Assembly: GCA_964525045.1 (NCBI GenBank)
Contig: CAZGFD010000006.1
Coordinates: 124,001 to 188,000, forward strand
DNA from: G020348185 sp964525045
GTDB lineage: Bacteria; Nitrospirota; Nitrospiria; Nitrospirales; UBA8639
Length of the DNA stretch: 64,000 nt
Reading direction: 5' to 3'
Positions 25,469-33,476 of the stretch are shown here, piece after piece. The notes below the pieces were generated by a model. The model made no database searches and had not been told where the DNA came from. It saw only the letters and a program-made list of their open reading frames with translations. A program made the translations under genes and the position numbers. Positions within the stretch are counted from its first letter, which is position 1. Every line of letters begins with the position of its first letter.

Positions 25469-25620
25469 TCAGTCTGCTGATGACCTTGTCCACAAAGTCA
25501 GACATGGCCCCGAAGCCTCGCAGAATGTCAATCCAGATTTGATTTCTGGCACCGCTGTCACCATGGCTTCATGAAGATCTCCCACGGTCTTGAGGTTCAC
25601 CCCTTCGAGCTTTTGAATTG
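25469..25620 (-). pseudogene. Relic of adenosine-specific kinase (Ado_kin family)
   Basis: Reading leftward, an open frame gives EGVNLKTVGDLHEAMVTAVPEIKSGLTFCEASG, which closely resembles the N-terminal part of the adenosine-specific kinase family (conserved block ...KTVEDLYEALV...P..KFG.AFCEASGP). About eight residues that normally follow VNL (the LGQSHFI segment) are missing, and the frame stops at 25469 soon after GPCL. The C-terminal two thirds are absent. It is a gene fragment, not a functional gene. Confidence 0.65.
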
Positions 25621-25713
25621 TTGTTGAGAGGAGATGAATTGGCCAAGGAAAATCCTCCTCAACCGGCGAACATTATGAATGGTAAAGAAATTGATGAATA
25701 GATGGAATGGAAG

Positions 25714-26007
25714 CTAATTGAGCGAGTCCGTCATACCCCACTCCTTGATGCCCCGTTCGTTCAGGATTCGAAGGAAGCGAGGTCGCAAAACCAAATCGAA
25801 TACCTCGCCCTTACCAGGAAACAGTTCCAGAACCCGGTCCCGCACATACTCAATCATCTTGAGCGTATCCTTGCGGGATAACGGTGCCTGTGCGAGTAAC
25901 TGGATTGTCACATCCACCAGGACACGAAGCCGAGTCATACGAATCTGTTCATCTCGAATTTCTTCAGGGGTTGTCCTGGGTTCCGACGACCTTTCCATGT
26001 GAGACAT
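25714..26007 (-). CDS. Hypothetical helical protein, 97 residues
   Basis: I place the start at ATG 26007, six bases after GAGG in GAGGAAAGGG. The frame stays open to 26097 but without an RBS. The sequence is charged and helical (TPEEIRDEQIRMTRLRVLVDVTIQLLAQ, then MIEYVRDRVLELFPGKGEVFDLVLRPRFLRIL). The middle segment reads like a structural two-helix unit that continues into an FPG loop. I do not recognise the family. It is divergent from rtcA, with about 280 bp between. Confidence 0.6.
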   Translation of the reverse strand: MSHMERSSEPRTTPEEIRDEQIRMTRLRVLVDVTIQLLAQAPLSRKDTLKMIEYVRDRVLELFPGKGEVFDLVLRPRFLRILNERGIKEWGMTDSLN

Positions 26008-26284
26008 CCCTTTCCTCGGGCATGAACAATGTTTCAGATCCTTCCACCTGGAGAGACTTAATGGTGTTTTCCGCTTCCCCGAATCACACTGCCTCAAGTG
26101 GCTGCCGATATTTAATTGGAAACTCTGGACTCAACATCTCCAAATTCATTAACGTTATCATTGACAATTTCTTTAATGAAGGTTTTTTGAAATTAAAAGA
26201 TGTATTATAACACTTATTCCATGCCTGAAAACTCCTTGACTTCCATCAAGGAGTTTGCCATCGGCCGGAGCAAGGAGTGGTTGT

Positions 26285-27325
26285 GTGATTGAAATTGATG
26301 GGTCCCAATATTCCGGCAGCGGGACAATCGTCAGACAGGCGGTGGCATTTTCGGCCCTGACGGGCATGCCGGTTCATATCCTCAATGCACGAGCCAAGCG
26401 CGATAAACCCGGGCTTCGACGCCAACATACCAGAGTCATTGAAGCCATTATTGAATTAACCAATGGTACGGCCAAAGGGGTCTATGAAGGTTCACAAGAC
26501 TTTCATTTTCGCCCAAGAGGCAGCACAGGCAAGGCAGAATATCTTTTTGATATCGATTCGGCCGGGTCCACGACCATGTTGGCCTTGGGCATACTTCCCG
26601 TTCTGGGATTTCGGCAAAGCAAGACCGCGGTTGAAATTCGGGGAGGCCTTTTTCAGGATTTTGCCCCATCCGGCTTCCACCTCCGGCACGTGATTCAACC
26701 ACTTCTAGTGAGAATGGGATTGAAGACAACGATGAGAATGGAACGTCCCGGTTATGTTCCCACGGGGGGTGGGACCCTATCAGTGAAGGTCCAACCAATT
26801 TCAGGTTGTTTGCAGCCAGTGGTGTTGGATCACCAGGGCTCCGTGAAACGGATTTGGGGAATCGCGTTGGCCTCACATCTAGCGGAACGCCAAGTCAGCC
26901 ACCGAATGGCAGAAACGGCCAGTAAACTGCTCGCCAAATCGGGATTTAACGCGGACATTGACCAAGTAGAAGATTCAAGGGCTAAACAACCTGGGGCAGC
27001 CTTGGCAATATTTGCCGATTGCGCAGAGGGTGTCCGTCTTGGCTCAGATCAAGCAGGAGCGCCTCGACGGCGTTCCGAACATATTGGACGTTATGTCGCC
27101 AACCAACTTCTGTCTGACCTTGGAACCGAAGCCACCGTCGATCGGTTTGCAGCCGATCAACTCATTCCCTTCACAGCCCTAGCGACAGGAGAAAGTCGGT
27201 TTATTATCCCTTCCGTCACTGAGCATGTTCAAACAAACGCCTGGCTGGCCGAGTTGATCCTGGGGGCCAGGGTCAAAATACAGAATCAATTGGTCACTGT
27301 TCAGGGAATCGGCTTCAATACATAA
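26285..27325 (+). CDS. rtcA: RNA 3'-terminal phosphate cyclase
   Basis: This 346-residue protein starts with the cyclase motif IEIDGSQYSGSGTIVRQAVAFSALTG. The family signatures GPVG-like RPGYVPTGGG and the C-terminal RYVANQLL are present, and the conserved His in PSVTEHVQTN is the adenylated residue in RtcA. The enzyme converts an RNA 3'-phosphate to a 2',3'-cyclic phosphate using ATP. The start is GTG 26285, with AAGGAG at 26272-26277 seven bases upstream; an open frame upstream with TTG 26255 has no RBS. No rtcB or rtcR is seen nearby, so the usual RNA-repair operon is incomplete here. Confidence 0.92.
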   Translation: MIEIDGSQYSGSGTIVRQAVAFSALTGMPVHILNARAKRDKPGLRRQHTRVIEAIIELTNGTAKGVYEGSQDFHFRPRGSTGKAEYLFDIDSAGSTTMLALGILPVLGFRQSKTAVEIRGGLFQDFAPSGFHLRHVIQPLLVRMGLKTTMRMERPGYVPTGGGTLSVKVQPISGCLQPVVLDHQGSVKRIWGIALASHLAERQVSHRMAETASKLLAKSGFNADIDQVEDSRAKQPGAALAIFADCAEGVRLGSDQAGAPRRRSEHIGRYVANQLLSDLGTEATVDRFAADQLIPFTALATGESRFIIPSVTEHVQTNAWLAELILGARVKIQNQLVTVQGIGFNT

Positions 27326-27332
27326 TAACCCC

Positions 27333-27548
27333 TCAAGAACTCTCCATTGAAGGGGACTGTTCAGCGGGACAGGTTCGGTCCAATATAAAATAGACGGGAC
27401 AGAAACCCGTAAAGCCGCTTTGAAGTAGTGTGACCCCAAGAATTCCCGGGAGGAGCAACCAGAGTGGGTCAACATAGTAACCAAGGGCCACACCTAAGGT
27501 AATAAGGCCACCGGCAATGCCATCGTGGATTCGTCGCTTCTGATTCAT
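27333..27548 (-). CDS. DUF2892 family small membrane protein
   Basis: The 71-residue product from ATG 27548 (AGGAGG eight bases upstream) has two hydrophobic helices (about 12-30 and 33-52) and the typical LLQSGFTGFCPVYFIL motif of the DUF2892/YgaP C-terminal family. Such proteins are inner-membrane proteins of unknown function, sometimes fused to rhodanese domains. It is convergent with rtcA, their stops eight bases apart. Confidence 0.75.
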   Translation of the reverse strand: MNQKRRIHDGIAGGLITLGVALGYYVDPLWLLLPGILGVTLLQSGFTGFCPVYFILDRTCPAEQSPSMESS

Positions 27549-27706
27549 GGTGACAACCTCCTTGGGGTGAGATTGATACAAATGGCTGACCTAAGAAAGC
27601 TAGGCGGTTGTTGTGATTCTGTCAAGGGGGAAAGGGGGAACAGAAGTATAAAAAGATGACCTTGATGATGAGGAAAACAATTCCCTAGCATGATCGTAAT
27701 CAAACC

Positions 27707-28254
27707 ATGCCATTTGCCTATTACCATCGCCTCACGGCTCACGAAAAAAAATATACCGTCGGAGCGATCAGATCGCGATTATTCATCTTCCCAAGGGAAA
27801 ATCATGTTCGTCCATAGTAAAGGAACTGGCCAGGGCCCTGAAACAGGAGGATCGTGAAAGGGCGCAAACACAAGCCCAGAGTCTCATCAACACGATCGCA
27901 GATGGGTTAAACGTTCCTCGAGTGCGGATTACAGTCTTACAGACCCGACCCTCTAATGAGGGAGGAGAACTGCACGGACTCTACAACCCTCAGGAAGCAA
28001 AGAAAATTCCTCGTGTCACGCTCTGGATGCGGACCGCCAAACGCCGTCAGGTTGTCGCGTTCCGTACGTTTTTACGAACGCTGCTCCATGAGTTCTGTCA
28101 TCACCTCGATTACACCCTTTTGGGTCTTGAGGAAACCTTTCACACTGAAGGGTTTTACAAACGAGAGTCGAGTCTCCTGCATCAGCTACTTCCACAAAAC
28201 GAGAGTCCGCTCGCGAAAACCACTCGGAAAGCTCAAAGTGAGAAACAAGCATGA
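27707..28254 (+). CDS. Putative HEFCH zinc metalloprotein, split by a -1 frame change
   Basis: The main frame is open from about 27694 to the stop at 28254 but has no early start in that frame; only a GTG at 27922 is usable. The C-terminal part has RTLLHEFCHHLDY, an HExxH-like zinc site, and HTEGFYKRESSLLHQL. The ATG at 27707 in another frame gives MPFAYYHRLTAHEKK, which joins smoothly onto IYRRSDQIAI if one base is gained at the run of eight A at 27744-27751. The join therefore looks like one gene. The zero-frame codons read GAA AAA AAA, matching an A_AAA_AAA slippery heptamer. A homopolymer error, a real mutation or programmed frameshifting are all possible. Function unknown. Its end overlaps nth by 4 bp. 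Confidence 0.6.
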
Positions 28255-29057
28255 GAGCGCGACTAAAAACTCAAGAAAGAGAAGAAACACTTGAGGATAA
28301 AAAACGGCGAGTGTGTAAGATTATCCGTATCTTGGATCTTTCCTATCCGGATACAAAACTAGCGCTTAATTTTTCAAAGCCCTTAGAACTCTTGATTGCC
28401 CTTATTCTGGCCGCGCAATGTACGGATGATTTGGTCAACAAGGTTACAGCCAAATTGTTCAAGAAATATCGCACTCCGCAAAAGTGGGTCAGCCTCGATC
28501 GAAGCACATTGGAACAGGAAATCCGCCCCATCACCTTTTTTCGAAATAAATCCAAGGCCATTCAAAATTGTTGTCTTGAGCTGATAAATCGATTTGACGG
28601 TAAGGTCCCGGAATCGCTCGATGACTTGCTCACCTTACCTGGCGTCGGAAGGAAAACCGCTAACATTTTGAGAGGCAACGCTTACGGTCAGGCTGCCATT
28701 GGAGTCGATCGCCATGTAGGCCGATTATCGCAGTTAATGGGATTAACGAAGGAAACCAATCCCGATAAAATCGAATTCGACTTGAACCCCATTGTCCCCA
28801 ATGACAGGAAGGTCCGCTTCTGTCATCTGCTGCAGACGCATGGCCGATCGGTTTGTCTGGCACGAAAGCCTCAATGTACCGTCTGTCCTATTTATCGTCT
28901 GTGCCCCTACCCCATGAAGACGCCAATCCCAGAGCCAAAAAGGAAAATTAAAAGGAAAAAGAAGTTTAGCGCAGGAAGAAGGAAGTTTGTCTTACCTGGG
29001 GGAATGATGGTAAGAAACGGGTTACGAGGTGCCGGTAAACCTTGTTATTTATTATGA
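28251..29057 (+). CDS. nth: Endonuclease III, DNA glycosylase/AP lyase
   Basis: This 268-residue HhH-GPD glycosylase has the helix-hairpin-helix LPGVGRKTAN with the catalytic Lys at 135, the catalytic Asp at 153 in GVDRHVG, and the [4Fe-4S] ligands C-x6-C-x2-C-x5-C (CLARKPQCTVCPIYRLC). It removes oxidised pyrimidines in base excision repair. It has an N-terminal extension of about 15 charged residues and a basic C-terminal tail (about 235-268) beyond the E. coli enzyme. It overlaps the preceding and following genes by ATGA, so translation is coupled. Confidence 0.94.
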   Translation: MRARLKTQEREETLEDKKRRVCKIIRILDLSYPDTKLALNFSKPLELLIALILAAQCTDDLVNKVTAKLFKKYRTPQKWVSLDRSTLEQEIRPITFFRNKSKAIQNCCLELINRFDGKVPESLDDLLTLPGVGRKTANILRGNAYGQAAIGVDRHVGRLSQLMGLTKETNPDKIEFDLNPIVPNDRKVRFCHLLQTHGRSVCLARKPQCTVCPIYRLCPYPMKTPIPEPKRKIKRKKKFSAGRRKFVLPGGMMVRNGLRGAGKPCYLL

Positions 29058-29959
29058 CTATGAATACGACAAAAAAACCTGAGATCCAGACTGTTAAATC
29101 TTCGGCTCCCCGATTAAGCGCCAAACTCGACAGGGAAATTGAAAAACTCCAAACTCGCCTTTGCCGAAGGGTCGGTAAAGCAATGGCCGACTTCGATATG
29201 ATTGAAGAAGGCGACAGGGTAATGGTCTGCCTCTCGGGTGGCAAGGACAGTTACGGGTTACTTGATATCTTGCTCTCCATGCAATCCCGGGCACCGTTTC
29301 CATATGAAATCGTGGCCGTGAACCTGGATCAAAAACAGCCTGGGTTTCCCGAGCATGTTCTCCCGGATTACCTCACCAATCTCGGCGTACCGTTTCACAT
29401 TGAGGCACAGGACACCTACTCTGTTGTGAAACGGCTCATCCCGGAAGGCGAAACGACATGTTCCTTATGTTCACGCCTTCGACGAGGAATCCTTTATAGT
29501 GTGGCCGACAGACTTGGTGCCACGAAGATCGCCCTCGGCCATCATAGGGATGACATTGTCGAATCGTTCATCTTAAATATTCTTTTTGGTGGGAAGCTCA
29601 GGACGATGCCACCCAAACTCATTTCGGATGATGGTCGGCATATCGTCATTCGACCACTGGCGTACGTGAAGGAATCCGAACTTGGGCGGTATTCGGATTT
29701 ACGGCATTTCCCCATTATCCCTTGTGATCTCTGCGGATCACAGGAAACCCTGAAACGAAAAGAAGTTAAAGTATTACTTAAACATTTAGAGCGGCAATTT
29801 CCCGGATGTGTCGATAGCATTGCAGCCAGCTTATCCAACGTCCTCCCTGAACACCTTTTGGATCGCAGACAGTTTGATTTTTCCTCACTGAAATCAGCTC
29901 ATACGATTGCTAAGGCCAATGTCGATACCGCAGAGAGCCAAGAGTCATCCGTCCTATGA
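29054..29959 (+). CDS. ttcA: tRNA 2-thiocytidine biosynthesis protein TtcA
   Basis: This 301-residue PP-loop ATPase has SGGKDS at 61-66 and two CxxC pairs (CSLCSR and CDLCGS) that hold the TtcA iron-sulfur cluster. It thiolates C32 in certain tRNAs using ATP. I choose ATG 29054 because it overlaps the nth stop as ATGA; the frame also offers TTG 29042 upstream and ATG 29060. The stop overlaps the convergent K+ channel gene by 6 bp. Confidence 0.92.
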   Translation: MTMNTTKKPEIQTVKSSAPRLSAKLDREIEKLQTRLCRRVGKAMADFDMIEEGDRVMVCLSGGKDSYGLLDILLSMQSRAPFPYEIVAVNLDQKQPGFPEHVLPDYLTNLGVPFHIEAQDTYSVVKRLIPEGETTCSLCSRLRRGILYSVADRLGATKIALGHHRDDIVESFILNILFGGKLRTMPPKLISDDGRHIVIRPLAYVKESELGRYSDLRHFPIIPCDLCGSQETLKRKEVKVLLKHLERQFPGCVDSIAASLSNVLPEHLLDRRQFDFSSLKSAHTIAKANVDTAESQESSVL

Positions 29960-30415
29960 AACAGAAGTGGCTGTCGTATCGGACTTCTTGGAATCAAATT
30001 CCCATGCGTACCTCATTATTTCAAAAATAAACGCAGTACTCCAGCCAAACAGTAACATCCCGTTTGCAGATTCCACACTCCCCAACAAACGCCATTGTTC
30101 TGATAGTGTCACATCACCATACCCAACGGTCGTAAACGTGACCGTTGAAAAATACAAGGCCGATTCAAGATTGTGAACCTCTCCGGTCAATAGGAAAACC
30201 ACTGCCCACATCCAAATTTCCAGGATGTGCGCGAGAAATACTCCCAACACCGTGATCGAAAGAAAAAGGGGGTTCCCGTTTCGAGAGAACTTCGTTTTAA
30301 ACGTTGGCCAAATTTTTTGAAGAAATCGGATTAATAAATCCAAACTCATCCCATGCACCAACACGGTGGCCATGATTAACAACATTCCCAGGAGTAGTTG
30401 TTCAGACATCGGCAT
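29954..30415 (-). CDS. Two-helix potassium channel, Kir/KcsA type
   Basis: This 153-residue protein has about four hydrophobic stretches. The pore loop carries the K+ selectivity filter TVGYGD in TFTTVGYGDVTL, between membrane helices around 65-80 and 110-135. No cytoplasmic RCK domain is attached. A tetramer would form a K+ channel in the inner membrane. The gene is convergent with ttcA. An N-terminal hydrophobic segment (LLLGMLLIMATVLVHG) may add a helix. Confidence 0.85.
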   Translation of the reverse strand: MPMSEQLLLGMLLIMATVLVHGMSLDLLIRFLQKIWPTFKTKFSRNGNPLFLSITVLGVFLAHILEIWMWAVVFLLTGEVHNLESALYFSTVTFTTVGYGDVTLSEQWRLLGSVESANGMLLFGWSTAFIFEIMRYAWEFDSKKSDTTATSVS

Positions 30416-30482
30416 CTCCCCCTATCATGTCATTGATAAAACTTGATTGTTGCCATTGGTGATCTGATGTATTACTTTGCCA

Positions 30483-30947
30483 ATGAAAACGTTTAGGCAG
30501 CTCCCCCCTATGGATTCTTCTAAAGACAGGACCCACAGAACCCAAAACGCCAGTCCTCTTCTCCCGATCGGGTTCATCGTACTGGGAATGCTGACTATTC
30601 CCGTTTGGCTCTATTCAACATCACCGGAAGGACCGGTCAAGGAAGGTGATGTAGTGTTTTCGACAGGACGGCATCACGCCTATTTCAGTGAGCCAACTCG
30701 GTTTCAACAGTTGGGGTATCAGAATTTTTGTATTCTTGAACCACGCGACCAATTAGTTGTGCTCCAACGCCCCGCCCATCGAGCTGACGGAACATTGGCA
30801 GCAAAAATCATCGGGGAGGGAAAAACAGAATTCCCGTTCTGCCCTCCCCAAGCCGAGGTCATTCTCAAGGCTCATCAAGCCAGCCTGAAAGTAGATATCT
30901 GGGGCGGATTCAAGGACACCCTGACGCACCTTTTCTCCACAAAATAG
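30483..30947 (+). CDS. Membrane-anchored hypothetical protein
   Basis: The 154-residue product from ATG 30483 has one membrane helix at about 28-46 (LLPIGFIVLGMLTIPVWLY) and an extracytoplasmic domain of about 100 residues. A slightly longer frame starts with TTG at 30477. The domain is a beta-rich sequence with two cysteines (FCILEPRDQ, FPFCPPQAE). I do not recognise the family. It is divergent from the K+ channel. Confidence 0.55.
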   Translation: MKTFRQLPPMDSSKDRTHRTQNASPLLPIGFIVLGMLTIPVWLYSTSPEGPVKEGDVVFSTGRHHAYFSEPTRFQQLGYQNFCILEPRDQLVVLQRPAHRADGTLAAKIIGEGKTEFPFCPPQAEVILKAHQASLKVDIWGGFKDTLTHLFSTK

Positions 30948-30991
30948 TAAATAACAGATAGGAAACCTCTGGGCCCAGAGTTCCCATGCCC

Positions 30992-31471
30992 TCAGTAAGG
31001 GTGCTTCCGTAAATTGAAATAAAAGAGAACCCGCGACAGGATAAGCTCGAGAAGGACAAAGCCGACCACTGTGAGGAGGATACCCCAAAGCTCAAGGTGA
31101 TAGGTTGATTGGACCGCCATTAAAGGAAACAAAGATTCGGGGACCTGATCAAGTCCAAACGCCTGGCTTTCGGGCATCAAGCCCATTCGCCGTTTAGTGA
31201 AACTTGCCAGACAATCTCCAAGCATTGCCGTCACTGAAATCACGAACCCGGCTTGAGCTGCCATACCAAACAAAGACGCGAATAACGTCGTCATCAAAAG
31301 GGACAGCGCCACACCCCTGATGGTCTTTGAGGGCCCTAGTAGTGGATGTCCATCTAAAAACCTCCAACCAAAATCAAGGGGGTAAGCCCAATGATTCCTG
31401 AAAACCACATACCCTAGGATAGGAGATCCATTTGCTAAAAGGATCAAAAGTAATAACTGGAGATATATCAT
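30992..31471 (-). CDS. CDP-archaeol synthase-like (CarS/DUF46) membrane protein
   Basis: The 159-residue product has about four membrane helices and the family blocks ANGSPILGYVVF, PLDFGWRFLDGHPLLGPSKTIRG and LGDCLASFTKRRMG, then GLDQVPESLFP. These match the CarS/DUF46 CTP transferases, which activate prenyl or similar lipid alcohols with CTP in archaea. Bacterial members are known but their substrate is uncertain. It stands alone, convergent with the hypothetical gene upstream on the map and next to msrA. Confidence 0.75.
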   Translation of the reverse strand: MIYLQLLLLILLANGSPILGYVVFRNHWAYPLDFGWRFLDGHPLLGPSKTIRGVALSLLMTTLFASLFGMAAQAGFVISVTAMLGDCLASFTKRRMGLMPESQAFGLDQVPESLFPLMAVQSTYHLELWGILLTVVGFVLLELILSRVLFYFNLRKHPY

Positions 31472-31593
31472 GGGTGTTTACCATCCAGGGCTAACACCTT
31501 CCCCCTGCTTCACAGCAATGGGATCAATACCCGGCAAACAGGGACGTAGGTTTTTCCAGAAGCTTGCGTGTCGATATTGCGGACACAATATGC

Positions 31594-32154
31594 TTACGTC
31601 TTCAACTTTTCAGCGAACTTCTTGCGGAATTTGGCCAGCTTGGGATTAACCAGATAGGTACAATAGGGCTGTGAGGGATTTCGGACAAAATATTCCTGGT
31701 GATACTCCTCCGCGATATAGAAAGGCCCGGCAGGAACAACTTCGGTGACGATAGGACGATCGAAAATTCTTTCCTCGATGAAGGTTGAAATCATTGTCTC
31801 AGCGATAGTTTTTTGATCCGGTGAATGATAAAAAATCGCGGATCGGTATTGGGTACCAACATCGTTGCCCTGCCGATTCAGTGTGGTGGGATCGTGAATG
31901 GAAAAAAAGATTTCTAAAATCTCAGAAAAGGAAATCACACCGGGATCGAAGGAAACTTGAACAACTTCGGCATGGCCCGTTTGTCCCATGCATACCGCCT
32001 CATAGGATGGGTTGGCCAACTTTCCCCCCGTATAGCCTGACTCTACGGACTCCACTCCCTTCAATTGATCATAAACTGCTTCCAGACACCAAAAGCAGCC
32101 GCCCCCTAAAGTCGCGGTTTCTCTCTGAGAGGGCATTGGTGTATCAGTATCCAT
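31594..32154 (-). CDS. msrA: Peptide methionine-S-sulfoxide reductase A
   Basis: This 186-residue protein has the catalytic motif GCFWC (19-23) with the nucleophilic Cys20, the substrate pocket GYTGG, and EYHQEYF. It reduces methionine-S-sulfoxide in oxidised proteins. Resolving Cys residues are expected near the C-terminus; one candidate is in QPYCTYL. It is divergent from the phosphoesterase gene. Confidence 0.93.
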   Translation of the reverse strand: MDTDTPMPSQRETATLGGGCFWCLEAVYDQLKGVESVESGYTGGKLANPSYEAVCMGQTGHAEVVQVSFDPGVISFSEILEIFFSIHDPTTLNRQGNDVGTQYRSAIFYHSPDQKTIAETMISTFIEERIFDRPIVTEVVPAGPFYIAEEYHQEYFVRNPSQPYCTYLVNPKLAKFRKKFAEKLKT

Positions 32155-32290
32155 ATTAGCGCAAATGTTCGTTCTTTCCTTTTAGACCATAGACAATCGG
32201 GAAATCATTATAGCCTTTATAGCACTTGCACCTGCCGTTCGGCTACCATTACCCTGGGTTTCCAAAGTCATGGGCGGAGGCGACCTCCGT

Positions 32291-33088
32291 ATGAGAGTAG
32301 TTTGGGCAACAGATATCCATTTAAACTTTCTGAATCCGAAAGAAAGAGAAACTTTTTTCTCTTCCATTCTCGAACAGAAACCCGACGCTCTTTTCATAAC
32401 CGGTGATATCGCTGAAGCACCGACGTTGGAACCACTCCTGATGGAAATGAATCAGTCAATTCAGAGACCAGTGTACTTTGTCCTTGGCAATCACGATTTT
32501 TACTATAGTTCAATTTCTCAAGTCAGATCGACATTGCAAAACCTTTGTCACGCTCATCAAAACCTCACATACCTTTCCGGCCATGGCATTGTCCAGTTAA
32601 CCCCAACAACAGCCCTCCTGGGACATGATGGCTGGGGTGACGGACGGTTTGGAAATTACCTCAAGACGCCAGTCCGACTGAGCGACTTTGAATTAATTCA
32701 AGAACTGGTAGATGCGAACTATGAGGAATTAATACAGAGACTCCGCCAGTTAGGAGACGAAGCCGCATCCGCCATTCAAGGCTCTTTACAAATTGCCCTC
32801 GATAGTAATCAACACATCATTTTCCTCACTCATGTTCCCCCGTTTAAAGAAGCCTGTTGGTACGAAGGAAAAGTCGGGTCCGACGACTGGCTTCCCTTTT
32901 TTACCTGTAAGGCTGTCGGTGACGTATTGTTGAAGCTCGTGCAAGATCGTCCAAAGTGCCAAGTGACGGTCTTATGCGGCCACACACACAATGAAGGTAT
33001 CGCGCAAATTCTTCCCAATCTCCGGGTCCTCACCGGTTCCGCAGAATATGGGGCACCTCGGGTTCAACATGTCCTCGAAATAATTTAA
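32291..33088 (+). CDS. Calcineurin-like metallophosphoesterase
   Basis: The 265-residue protein shows all five metallophosphoesterase motifs in order: D-x-H (DIHLN), GDIAE, GNHD, THVPPFK, and GHTHNEG. These bind a dinuclear metal centre and hydrolyse phosphomono- or diesters. Its substrate is unknown. ATG 32291 has GGAGG ten bases upstream; ATG 32270 lies in frame but has no RBS. An IS110 relic follows on the opposite strand. Confidence 0.88.
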   Translation: MRVVWATDIHLNFLNPKERETFFSSILEQKPDALFITGDIAEAPTLEPLLMEMNQSIQRPVYFVLGNHDFYYSSISQVRSTLQNLCHAHQNLTYLSGHGIVQLTPTTALLGHDGWGDGRFGNYLKTPVRLSDFELIQELVDANYEELIQRLRQLGDEAASAIQGSLQIALDSNQHIIFLTHVPPFKEACWYEGKVGSDDWLPFFTCKAVGDVLLKLVQDRPKCQVTVLCGHTHNEGIAQILPNLRVLTGSAEYGAPRVQHVLEII

Positions 33089-33099
33089 CTGGCAAACTT

Positions 33100-33426
33100 T
33101 TATAATTCCTCATCAAACCGATCCGTTTTGATCGGTTTGGAGTGGGGGATGGGGATACTTGTCGGGGCCACCACATCACAATGATACCCCTGGTGAGCTA
33201 AATCTCGTTGCCGCGTATAACCAAAATAGGTGGTTTCACCACACCACCGGAGTACGCATCCCGGAAAAAGCTGACTGAGCTTCTCATGCTGCGGGAGCCG
33301 GCCTTTCCATGTCAGTCGTTATTGGGAATATAAGCTGGCACCGGTGTATTGGTCAAAAGCCCAGCCATCGTACCGGGTATTATCGACATCCAGCCCCCCG
33401 TAGAGTATAGTTTGCTTTATAGACAC
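33100..33426 (-). pseudogene. IS110-family transposase relic
   Basis: Reading leftward from GTG 33426, the frame gives TILYGGLDVDNTRY, the N-terminal DEDD-type block of IS110 transposases. An in-frame TAA interrupts it near 33320, then it continues with QRDLAHQGYHCDVVAPTSIP and KPIKTDRFD, all matching the family. The Asp of the first block, a Glu in CGETTYFGY and the Asp in KTDR are still readable. It ends with TAA at 33100, so roughly two thirds of the usual length is missing. A perfect 9-bp hairpin (33115-33138) lies in the remaining 3' part. It marks the left border of the biosynthetic island. Confidence 0.8.
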
Positions 33427-33476
33427 CACTTAACCACCCCCGGACGCCCGCGTACCTAATTTCTCTCTTACCACAT

